Shown one piece after another: positions 6,706-14,510 of a DNA stretch of 33,046 bases. This stretch comes from an uncultured Sutterella sp. (GTDB taxonomy: Bacteria > Pseudomonadota > Gammaproteobacteria > Burkholderiales > Burkholderiaceae_F). Numbering within the stretch: position 1 is the first letter of the stretch; each line of letters opens with the position of its first letter. The DNA is taken from NCBI GenBank assembly GCA_900544335.1, contig UQUS01000022.1, positions 1-33,046 on the forward strand. The letters are read 5' to 3'. Made by a program: the position numbers and the translations under genes. The notes under the pieces are model-generated. The model saw nothing but the letters and a program-made list of their open reading frames with translations. It was not told the origin of the DNA and ran no database searches.

Positions 6706-7992
6706 CTAGAGTTTTGTCACGAGAATTTGATCAATTCGATTGGCCTCGACATTGACCACTTCAAAGCGATATCCGCCCCAGTCGACTTTGTCCGTGCGTT
6801 TGGGAATCTTGCGAAGCATGTACATCATGAAGCCGGCCATGGTTTCATAACTCGTGCTTTCGGGCATCTTTTGAAGATCGAGTTCTGCCATCATGTCGAC
6901 AATGGGTGTTGCCCCGTCCACGAGCCAACTTGTGGCATCGCGCTTGACGATCTGCTGCTCATCGGGGATGGCCACTAAGTCGCCCATCACCGAACTCATC
7001 ACGTCGCTTAACGTAATGACGCCGACAACGAGGGCGTATTCGTTTAAGACAACGGCAAAGTCCGAGCGCGTGCGTTGGAAGAGTTCCAAAACTTCCGAAA
7101 GCGACAGGGTGTCGGGAATCACTTGTACGGGCTTTAAAAGCGCCTTGTCGGTAAACGAGATGGCTTTGTCTTCAAGGAGGTAGCGAAGTAGGGATGCGCT
7201 TTCCACATACCCGATGACGTGGTCCAAGTTCTTGTCGCAAACAAGGAAGTGATTTAAGGGCGATTCGGAGACGACTTTTAGAATCGTTTCTTTCGTCGAA
7301 TCGAGCGTGAAGTACACGACCGATTCCCGTGCGGTCATTGCGGCGGGCACGAGGCGGTTTTCAAGACTAAACACATTCTGAATAACGGCTTGCTCTTCCG
7401 GAGCAATGACGCCTTCTTCGGCGCCGGCCACAACGCTTGCCATGATGTCCTCACTCGTGATTCTGTCATCGCGTTCGATATTAAGTCCGAACAGTCGAAT
7501 CACAACGAGCGAAGCATTTTCCAAGACCCAAACAAAGGGGCTTAACACAACGAGTAAAAAGCGCATCGGCGCCTGGCAAACGAGAATGATTTTTTCCGGG
7601 TGCGCAAACGAAAGGCGCTTGGGGATGAGGTCCGAGAAGACAACAAGAGCAAATGTGACCAAAATAAATGAGGTGCACGAGCCGATCATGTCGGCGGTTT
7701 CGGGCGTCAGACCGAGACTTTTGAGCGGCCAGGCAATATACGGAGAGAATAAGTCTTCACCGATAAAGCCACTGATAATCGCGCACATGTTGATGCCGAT
7801 TTGGACGACGGTGACAAAGTGCCCGGGGTGTTCTTTAAATTGCAAAACGGTGCGTGCGCGTTTGTCGCCGTGTTCGGCAAGAACCTGAAGGCGCACTTTT
7901 GTGGAGGCGGCAAGTGAAATTTCCGACATGGAAAGAAAGCCGCTGATAAGAATAATGACGATTAAAAGAAGAACTTGTGACGTAATACTCAT
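6706..7992 (-). CDS. paeA: CNNM/CorC-family membrane protein, PaeA (YtfL) type
   Basis: 428 residues. ATG 7992 is used; an in-frame TTG two codons upstream has no better ribosome site. The order is an N-terminal DUF21/CNNM membrane domain with about four hydrophobic segments (residues 1 to about 190), a CBS pair (about 205-325, ending VLNEYALVVGVITLSDVM), and a CorC_HlyC C-terminal domain (about 345-428, with GGYRFEVVNVE). It resembles E. coli PaeA/YtfL closely throughout: SGFLSMSEISLAAS, VVQIGIN, the N-terminal part of the CBS region, and GFMMYMLRKIPKRTD. PaeA exports cadaverine and putrescine; related proteins are linked to Mg2+/Co2+ handling. It is transcribed away from the activase, with a 368-base divergent spacer. 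Family certain, substrate by homology. Confidence 0.85.
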   Translation of the reverse strand: MSITSQVLLLIVIILISGFLSMSEISLAASTKVRLQVLAEHGDKRARTVLQFKEHPGHFVTVVQIGINMCAIISGFIGEDLFSPYIAWPLKSLGLTPETADMIGSCTSFILVTFALVVFSDLIPKRLSFAHPEKIILVCQAPMRFLLVVLSPFVWVLENASLVVIRLFGLNIERDDRITSEDIMASVVAGAEEGVIAPEEQAVIQNVFSLENRLVPAAMTARESVVYFTLDSTKETILKVVSESPLNHFLVCDKNLDHVIGYVESASLLRYLLEDKAISFTDKALLKPVQVIPDTLSLSEVLELFQRTRSDFAVVLNEYALVVGVITLSDVMSSVMGDLVAIPDEQQIVKRDATSWLVDGATPIVDMMAELDLQKMPESTSYETMAGFMMYMLRKIPKRTDKVDWGGYRFEVVNVEANRIDQILVTKL

Positions 7993-8360
7993 AGGCAAAA
8001 CATTAGTCGCTGTAATTGACCCTTGATTTTAGCACAAGAATCGGAAAAAGTCTATAAAAAACAGACATTAGCAGAAATATCTAGAGGGTTTTCCGAGGGC
8101 AAAAAAGACCGTTTTCAAGACTTATGGCGTTTTCGGAACTCAAAAGGGGGTTTTCGGCTTAAAAGCACGAGAGAAGACCCGCACGTTAGGGCTTCTTGCC
8201 CCCTCGTTTTATACCTAAGAAATTTCCTTTGTTCCTATTGAAAGATTTTAATTTTTTATGGTTTTCTTTGCCGATTTCTATGTGTCAAGTCGCGTAAATA
8301 CGCAGGTGTAAACGAGTCGATTTAAGATAAAATTCTCTGATTATTACGACGAGGGTGCGC
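7993..8360. other. Divergent intergenic spacer between paeA and the activase gene
   Basis: This 368-base stretch must hold both promoters. It is AT-rich near 8236-8270 and 8322-8335, where TTAAGATAAAAT could supply a -10 element for the activase, but I cannot assign a convincing -35. A weak hairpin with one mismatch (AGAAGACCC and GGGCTTCT) lies near 8174-8195. A 72-codon open frame at 8023-8241 has no ribosome site and no protein-like features. No riboswitch family was recognised. Confidence 0.5.
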
Positions 8361-11300
8361 ATGCTAAATCTCGGCATTGACTTGGGTTCGACGACAGTGA
8401 AATTTGTCCTACTCAATCAAGAGGGCAAATTGCTTTCGCGTCGTTACACGCGCCATCGGAGTAATGTGCTCGGAACCCTGATTGACATTCTCGAGCCGAT
8501 TGCCGACACTCCCGGGTCCCTTCGCGTGATTTTCTCCGGTTCCGGCGCTTTGGGGCTTGCTAAAGCGCTCGGCGTCGGCTTTATTCAGGAAGTCGTTTCC
8601 GATCGACTCTATTTAAAGTCCGTTGCCCCCGAAACGGACGTTGCTATCGAACTCGGCGGTGAAGATGCCAAACTTCTCTATTTGACGGACGGCATTGAGC
8701 TGAGGATGAATGAGGCGTGTGCGGGCGGCACCGGGGCTTTTATCGATCAGATGGCCGTGCTCCTTAACACCGATGCGGCCGGTATGAATGACTTGGCTGC
8801 GCGCGCTACGGCAAGCTACCCGATTGCCTCGCGGTGCGGGGTTTTTGCCAAAACCGATTTGGTCTCGCTTCTAAATTCCGGCGTACCCCGTGAGGACATC
8901 GCCCGCTCGGTTTTCGATGCCGTGGCCGAGCAAACGTTAAGCGGTCTGGCGTGCGGGCGACCGGTCGCAGGTCACGTGGCTTTCCTCGGCGGTCCTTTGG
9001 CCTTTCTTTCCGAGCAGCGTGAGGCTTTCAAGCGGCGTCTAACGGTCCCGGGAACTCAGTTTTCCGAGTTAACCGATACGCAGTACGCTGTGGCAACCGG
9101 GGCGGCCCGAGAAGCGGCCGGGCGTCAAACGGTTGATTTTCCGACACTTGCGGCCTTTATCGAGCAACTTAAAACCAATCCGGTTAAGCAATCGGTTCCG
9201 ACACTCGCTCCGCTTTTTGCCGATCAGGCGCAAAAAGAGGCCTTTAAAGCGCGGCACGCCAAAGATACGGTTGCTGTGTGCGATATCGGTGAGGCTTCCG
9301 GTCCCCTTTACCTCGGTGTTGACTTAGGTAGCACCACCGTCAAAGGTGTTGTCATCGATGCCAAAGGACGTCTTGTCTTTCAATGGTACGAAAATAACGA
9401 AGGCCACCCCTTGGAGCGTCTTTTCACGCAAATGCGCGCCCTTTTGGCAGCCCTTCCCGAAAACGCCTACATTAAAAGCGCCTGTACGACCGGGTACGGG
9501 GCGGACCTGGCGCAAGCGGCGCTTGCCGCGCCGTTTACCGAAGTAGAAACGCTCGCGCACGAAAGAGCGGCGGCGGCCTTTAACCCGTCTGTCTCCTATG
9601 TCATTGACATCGGCGGACAGGATATGAAGTGCATGGCCGTAAGCGACGGTCGTATCACATCGGTCAAACTGAACGAAGCGTGTTCTTCGGGGTGCGGGTC
9701 GTTCTTGCAGACCTTTGCCGGGCAGTTAAAGTTGACACTCCCTGAATTTGTCGCCGCTGCCGAGCGCTCGCGTCACCCGTGCGACCTCGGAACGCGCTGC
9801 ACGGTTTTCATGACCTCGATGGTGCGCCAGGCCCAAAGGGCCGGATCGGCCCTTGAAGATATCGCGGCCGGTCTATGCCGCTCCGTCGTACGCAATGCGC
9901 TTTACAAAGTCCTACGCATGCATAGTCCCGAGGAGCTCGGGGAGAATGTGGTCGTGCAGGGCGGAACGTTTTTAAACGATGCGGTCCTGCGCTCCTTTGA
10001 AGAGGAAACGGGTCTAAATGTCACGCGTCCTTCAATCGCCGGTCTCATGGGTGCCTACGGAGCTGCCCTGGTTGCCCGGGAGCGCAGCGCGCAAACCGAT
10101 GAGACGATGCCGCTCGCAGCGAAAAATTTAACGTGTCAAGGCATCATTCGCCGGGCATTTCGCTGTCGCGGGTGCTCGAACCACTGCGCCCTGGAACTTA
10201 ATCGCTTTCCGAACGGCGCCAAGTACGTCTCGGGCAATCGGTGCGACTTTGCCGTTCACTCGCTCGGTGGACGTAAGAAACTGACGCAAGGGTATGTCAC
10301 CCGCAAACTCGATCTTCTCTTTAACCGTCTGGTTTTGCAGGTAAGCGAAGCCAAGCGGGGAACGATCGGCATCGCACGCGTTTTAAATATTTACGAGCAC
10401 TATCCGTATTGGAATGCGCTATTTACGGCGCTCGGTTTTGCGGTTGTTTTGTCCGATGCGACGGACAAAGGGACGCTTGCCGCGGCCACGGGAACGATTC
10501 CTTCGCAAAGTTTGTGTTTTCCGGCAAAACTTGCGCACGGACACGTCGTACGCCTTGCCGAGCAGGGCGTTAAAACCGTGTGGCTCCCGTGCATTCCGCG
10601 CGAAGGTGAGGCGTTCCCCGAGGCCTGTGAGCGCTATGCTTGTCCGATTGTGGCAGGCTACCCCGAGGCGCTACGCCTGAATATGGAGGGAGCCTTTCCC
10701 GACGTGCGCCTTTTGACGCCGTTTTTGGATTTAACAATCGACGCGACCGTCGAGCGCGCCGTCTGTGAGGCTTTCCCGCGCATCGGCTCTTCGGAAATCA
10801 AACAAGCGATTGCGCTGGCGAGAGCAGCTCAAGAGCGCTACGAGGCAGATCTAGCGGCACTCGGGCAATCCATCCTTCGGGAAAATGCCCTTACAAAACG
10901 TCCCTTGGTGATTTTGGCCGGTCACCCGTACCACATGGACCCGGTGATCTCCAACGGCATTCCGGCCCTCATAGAATCGATGGGAGCGGACATCGTCACG
11001 GAAGATGCCGTCAGTTCCCTGGTCGGAACTCCTCCCGTGACCGATGTCGTGAACCAGTGGACCTTCCACAGTCGCCTGTATCGGGCTGCACGGCTTGCAG
11101 CCGAACGTAAAAACACGGAACTTGTGCAACTTGTCAGTTTCGGGTGCGGCCTTGATGCCATTACCTCCGAAGAGGTTTCCCGCATTCTCGAGCGCTCCGG
11201 CAAGCTTTACACACAACTTAAAATCGATGAAGGCGACACTTTGGGTTCGGCGCGCATTCGTATTCGTTCTCTTTTGGCTGCGCTCGGGGAGAGAAATCGG

Positions 11301-12605
11301 CATGCGGTCAGTTCGGCCCGCCGTATTGCCGAAAAGCCGATTCACTTCGTGCGCTCGAGTGCTTTAAAGAAAAACGAACATGAGGCCACTCGAAAGGGAG
11401 GCCCTCACACGCTCTTTGCTCCGCAAATGGCGCCGATTCATTTCCCGATATTGGCCGCAACCCTCAAAAGCCTCGGTTGGAACGTCAAGCTCCTTGATGA
11501 GACAAACGAGCAGGCTCTGGAACTCGGGTTAAAACACGTCAATAACGATGCGTGCTATCCGGCACTTGTTGTTATCGGGCAGCTTTTAAACGCCGTTCTT
11601 TACGACCCGGACTTTAATAAAGACCGCGATGCGGTACTTCTTGCGCAAACCTGCGGCCCGTGTCGCGCGAGCAACTACACGACGCTCATGCGCTGGGCAT
11701 TGGAAGATGTCGGATGCGGAAATGTTCCTGTTGTTTCGCTTTCTGCCGGTCAGATCGGTACCGAGTCACTCAACCTCGGGTTTCTCGGCGTACGCCGTTT
11801 GATGACGGCCGTCATCTGCGGTGACTTTTTGCAGCGCCTGACGTTTTACGGACGCGCTTACGAAGTTAAACCCGGAAGCTGCGAGGAGTTCCTGGCCCTG
11901 TGGCAAAAGCGGTTTTCCGAGAAATTGCCTTCCGGGGGCCGTGCCTTGAGGGCGGCACTGCTTGAAGCGCGTCGCGACTTTGAAGCCATTGAGCTATCCG
12001 TTGTGATCAAGCCTCGTGTCGGTATCGTCGGCGAGATTCTTTTAAAGTATCACCCGCGGGCCAATCGTCAAATCGTCAATCGGATTCTTGCCGAAGGGGC
12101 TGTCCCGGTTTTGGGCGACTTGGCGATGTTCTTTCACTATTGTCTTACCGACTACATTTGGAGAGCCAAGCAAATGGGAGGGCCGTTTGCCAAGGGTCTG
12201 ATGTGTACGGCTCTTTTAAGGTACTTTGAAAGCTATCGAGCGATTTTCCGCGAGGCATTTTGCGGGCTTGATGTCGGCGCAGTCAGTACGACGCAAGAAC
12301 TCGTCGATACGATGAATCATCTCGTGAGCCTCGGGCAGCAAGCCGGCGAAGGATGGCTTTTAACTGCCGAGATGACCGAATTTATCAAGAACGGCATCCC
12401 CAATGTCCTTTGCTTGCAGCCTTTCGGGTGTCTGCCGAACCACGTCACCGGGAAAGGCGTTATCCGTAAGCTCCGTGAGCTTTATGCCGATGCGAATTTG
12501 TGCGCGATCGACTTTGAACCGGGAACCTCGGAAACCAATGTCGATAACCGCTTAAAGCTCTTTTTGGCGCAAGCCTTTGAAAACGTCGCTGCTCATCACG
12601 CCTGA
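8361..12605 (+). CDS. Giant acyl-CoA dehydratase activase (two ASKHA ATPase modules plus DUF2229)
   Basis: 1414 residues. ATG 8361 is preferred to GTG 8355 because GAGG is correctly spaced for it. Module 1 (about 1-265) begins LNLGIDLGSTTVKFVLL and has cysteines in NEACAGGTGAF and SRCGVFAKTD. Module 2 (about 315-570) repeats this with LGVDLGSTTVKGVVI, NEACSSGCGSF and GTRCTVFMTS. These are the ATP-binding and 4Fe-4S ligand motifs of the HgdC/BadF/BcrA activases, which use ATP to push low-potential electrons into 2-hydroxyacyl-CoA dehydratases or related reductases. A CRGCSNHC motif follows near 598, then a DUF2229 domain (from about 668), and a C-terminal dehydratase-like part with QTCGPCRASNY (about 1095) and LQPFGCLPNH. 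No separate dehydratase subunits lie next to it, so the substrate is unknown. It ends 52 bases before a convergent gene. Confidence 0.88.
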   Translation: MLNLGIDLGSTTVKFVLLNQEGKLLSRRYTRHRSNVLGTLIDILEPIADTPGSLRVIFSGSGALGLAKALGVGFIQEVVSDRLYLKSVAPETDVAIELGGEDAKLLYLTDGIELRMNEACAGGTGAFIDQMAVLLNTDAAGMNDLAARATASYPIASRCGVFAKTDLVSLLNSGVPREDIARSVFDAVAEQTLSGLACGRPVAGHVAFLGGPLAFLSEQREAFKRRLTVPGTQFSELTDTQYAVATGAAREAAGRQTVDFPTLAAFIEQLKTNPVKQSVPTLAPLFADQAQKEAFKARHAKDTVAVCDIGEASGPLYLGVDLGSTTVKGVVIDAKGRLVFQWYENNEGHPLERLFTQMRALLAALPENAYIKSACTTGYGADLAQAALAAPFTEVETLAHERAAAAFNPSVSYVIDIGGQDMKCMAVSDGRITSVKLNEACSSGCGSFLQTFAGQLKLTLPEFVAAAERSRHPCDLGTRCTVFMTSMVRQAQRAGSALEDIAAGLCRSVVRNALYKVLRMHSPEELGENVVVQGGTFLNDAVLRSFEEETGLNVTRPSIAGLMGAYGAALVARERSAQTDETMPLAAKNLTCQGIIRRAFRCRGCSNHCALELNRFPNGAKYVSGNRCDFAVHSLGGRKKLTQGYVTRKLDLLFNRLVLQVSEAKRGTIGIARVLNIYEHYPYWNALFTALGFAVVLSDATDKGTLAAATGTIPSQSLCFPAKLAHGHVVRLAEQGVKTVWLPCIPREGEAFPEACERYACPIVAGYPEALRLNMEGAFPDVRLLTPFLDLTIDATVERAVCEAFPRIGSSEIKQAIALARAAQERYEADLAALGQSILRENALTKRPLVILAGHPYHMDPVISNGIPALIESMGADIVTEDAVSSLVGTPPVTDVVNQWTFHSRLYRAARLAAERKNTELVQLVSFGCGLDAITSEEVSRILERSGKLYTQLKIDEGDTLGSARIRIRSLLAALGERNRHAVSSARRIAEKPIHFVRSSALKKNEHEATRKGGPHTLFAPQMAPIHFPILAATLKSLGWNVKLLDETNEQALELGLKHVNNDACYPALVVIGQLLNAVLYDPDFNKDRDAVLLAQTCGPCRASNYTTLMRWALEDVGCGNVPVVSLSAGQIGTESLNLGFLGVRRLMTAVICGDFLQRLTFYGRAYEVKPGSCEEFLALWQKRFSEKLPSGGRALRAALLEARRDFEAIELSVVIKPRVGIVGEILLKYHPRANRQIVNRILAEGAVPVLGDLAMFFHYCLTDYIWRAKQMGGPFAKGLMCTALLRYFESYRAIFREAFCGLDVGAVSTTQELVDTMNHLVSLGQQAGEGWLLTAEMTEFIKNGIPNVLCLQPFGCLPNHVTGKGVIRKLRELYADANLCAIDFEPGTSETNVDNRLKLFLAQAFENVAAHHA

Positions 12606-12657
12606 CCGGTCTTTTTCTTGCAATCGGTATCGATAAGGGATTTTTCTTTTCCCGCTC

Positions 12658-13932
12658 TTATCTTTTCGGAGTGATAGCTCCGTGGCCTCGCTTTGTTTCC
12701 TCACGGCGCGCTCGGCTTTTGGCTTGTAAGAGGGGTCCGGGCACCCCCTGAGATTGCGGCGCAAAGGGATTGACGGTAAGGCGTGTCTTTTCGTTGATTC
12801 CGAACGAAGGATTTTGCGCATCGCCGCGTATTTCCGGATTTATCACTGTGACGGCATCGTATCGTTTTAGGTTAAAAAAGCCGAGATTTTGTGCGGACTT
12901 ATCGCCCGTCTTCGCACTGATCGGAATGCGCCGTAACCCGTCACAGAGTAGGTAACGAATACGCCCCGCCTTATTGAGCATGGCATCGGAGACAACGCGG
13001 TAATGCGGCGTGCCTCCCTCGCTCTTAGTATGTGCATTGCACATGTTTTGCAATGCAAAGAAGGTCATTTTCACGGAAAGACGTGTCAGGCCGGCCTCGC
13101 GGGCGATCTTTAACACATCGCTCGGAAAGCGTGTGAAAACTTCGGCGTGACACGTCGCGCCTGTCGTGTTGCTTTGAAAAATCGGACAGCGATGTGTTTT
13201 TTCAACTTCATTCGGGCAGGGAGCAAGAACGGACATCCCGCCCTCAAGTAAGCGCAAGGCAAGGTCAATGGTGTTGCGACTGACGTCTTTTAGTGCCGGC
13301 TCGCAGAGTAAAAGAATGCCTTGTTCAGTCAAGTGTTCTTTCAGTGTCGTTAAAAGACGAAGGCGTTTTTCCTGACCGTTTGCCTCATTTTTCCAAAGTT
13401 CGTTTAGCGTGTGACTTATAAGAATCACATCGAAAGACTCGTCAAGGATCAAAGAGTCGTTTTCCAGGTTCCGACACTTTATCTTGACCGTAACGTCGGA
13501 TCGATCGGCGGAAAAAATCTTACGGGCGCAGGTAAGGGCCTTCTCGCTGGCATCGACGCATGTGAGAGTAAGCGACTTCTTTCGCATTCCCGATCGATCA
13601 AGGACGTCGATAAAGGCCATCGCAGCCGGGGCCGGTCCGCATCCGACGTCGAGAATGCGAAGCGAGGACTTTTGATGGATGTCCGTGCGAGAAAGAAAAC
13701 TCGTAACGGCAAACGTAATCTGCGCATACGTGATGCGGTAGTAATAAAGCAGGTAAGCCCCGAGGGACGCATCCTCATTCATGTATCCGGAGCCCGCTAG
13801 GGTACGCTTTCCCGTCAGTCCGCGCTGCAGCGACAACAAAGCGGCAGCCAAGCGTTTGATTTCTTCAGGGCGTAGCGGGCGTGAATCGCTGTTTTTTCTC
13901 CAGCAACGCAAAAGGGTCGGGGTGTGGTCCAT
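12658..13932 (-). CDS. Rsm22-like class I SAM-dependent methyltransferase
   Basis: 424 residues from ATG 13932 (an in-frame TTG at 13962 is weaker). The SAM-binding core is at about 96-225: ILDVGCGPAPAAMAF (motif I), an acidic VDAS (motif II), and FDVILISHTLNEL in the position of the Rsm22 'SYVLGEL' block. It is followed by the family's VLAPCPNE with further cysteines in RCPIF and ATCHAE. Rsm22/METTL17 proteins bind the small ribosomal subunit, and in the mitochondrial members such cysteines hold an Fe-S cluster. The C-terminal 100 residues are diverged, and the tail is rich in Arg, Lys and Gln. It may modify or chaperone 16S rRNA, but no bacterial member's exact base is certain. It is convergent with the activase gene. 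Confidence 0.7.
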   Translation of the reverse strand: MDHTPTLLRCWRKNSDSRPLRPEEIKRLAAALLSLQRGLTGKRTLAGSGYMNEDASLGAYLLYYYRITYAQITFAVTSFLSRTDIHQKSSLRILDVGCGPAPAAMAFIDVLDRSGMRKKSLTLTCVDASEKALTCARKIFSADRSDVTVKIKCRNLENDSLILDESFDVILISHTLNELWKNEANGQEKRLRLLTTLKEHLTEQGILLLCEPALKDVSRNTIDLALRLLEGGMSVLAPCPNEVEKTHRCPIFQSNTTGATCHAEVFTRFPSDVLKIAREAGLTRLSVKMTFFALQNMCNAHTKSEGGTPHYRVVSDAMLNKAGRIRYLLCDGLRRIPISAKTGDKSAQNLGFFNLKRYDAVTVINPEIRGDAQNPSFGINEKTRLTVNPFAPQSQGVPGPLLQAKSRARREETKRGHGAITPKR

Positions 13933-14031
13933 GGGTCTAGGGCTATTTTCGAGTTTCCGCAATTTTAACGTGCTCGTCTGTACTGACGAAATTCTTTCTA
14001 AGTTGCCCTGATAGGGGCGTATTAATTGTTT

Positions 14032-14394
14032 TTACCCATTGAGTTTGACGTTCTCACCGCCGTAAACGAAGGAGATTTTCGACTGCGGGCGGCCTGCGCC
14101 GCAGATCACTTCGGTCGATTCCTGCTGCCGATTCGGTGCCGCCTTTTGAAGTCGCCCCGAATTCACTTGACCCTTCTTCTCAGACTCCCCGCAGGCTAAC
14201 GAGCTTTGCCCGCGCTCTTTGATGTTGATCGCACCCGCTGCGTCCGCGTTTTCCCGATGAGCGCAGGAGAGGCATTTGAACAATGCCGGCACCTTGCGAA
14301 CCGAAAGTACGGAGCAAAGCATCGCATAGCTCAGAGGGAAGGGAGGATCGGCAATTTGACGCTCTTTGTTTGATGCAAGCCCCCGGTTGTACAC
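14032..14394 (-). pseudogene. tnpB: tnpB 3'-end remnant (IS200/IS605-like), copy 2
   Basis: On the minus strand, 120 codons are open from a GTG at 14394. The C-terminal two thirds is TnpB: PALFKCLSCAHRENADA then INIKERGQSSLACG, and a tail QQESTEVICGAG that matches the copy at the left edge. The first zinc pair is degenerate (CSVL where CxxC is expected). Everything upstream, including the RuvC core, is absent, so no nuclease can be made. DNA similarity to the other copies ends at GTCAA (14049-14045 on minus), the inferred element right end. Just inside is a weaker stem (CTCC with GGTGAG, one bulge). What remains from PALFKC to the right end is about 235 bases, close to the length of an omega-RNA region. 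Confidence 0.7.
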
Positions 14395-14403
14395 CCGGCG
14401 AAG

Positions 14404-14455
14404 CGGCTCATCTTATGAGGCCGGGCTCCGTCGGGAGTGAAACTTGAAGGAGCCC
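14404..14455. repeat. Two adjacent hairpins beyond the tnpB remnant, possible left end
   Basis: CTCAT-CTT-ATGAG is followed by GGGCTCC (14423-14429) and GGAGCCC (14449-14455). They lie at the far side of the tnpB remnant from its right end. IS200/IS605 left ends also carry subterminal hairpins, so this could be the retained left end of a short internal-deletion derivative. No second copy exists in the window to test the border. GGAGCCC followed by ATTTT could instead be a plus-strand terminator. Confidence 0.35.
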
Positions 14456-14510
14456 CATTTTCGCATTAACACGGGGGCGTTATATGAAGTCTGCCTCCGA
14501 TTTGCGCGGC

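Noticed and set aside
6486..6755. 89-codon plus-strand open frame
   Set aside because: It runs antisense through the tRNA-Ser and into paeA; the tRNA explains the sequence.
8023..8241. 72-codon plus-strand open frame between paeA and the activase
   Set aside because: No ribosome site, odd composition, and it occupies the space needed for two divergent promoters.
13411..13800. 129-codon plus-strand open frame inside the methyltransferase gene
   Set aside because: Antisense shadow of a gene with clear SAM-binding motifs.
14330..14352. tRNA-like AGCTCAG segment near 14.3 kb
   Set aside because: No acceptor, anticodon or T-arm could be built around it; chance match within the tnpB remnant.
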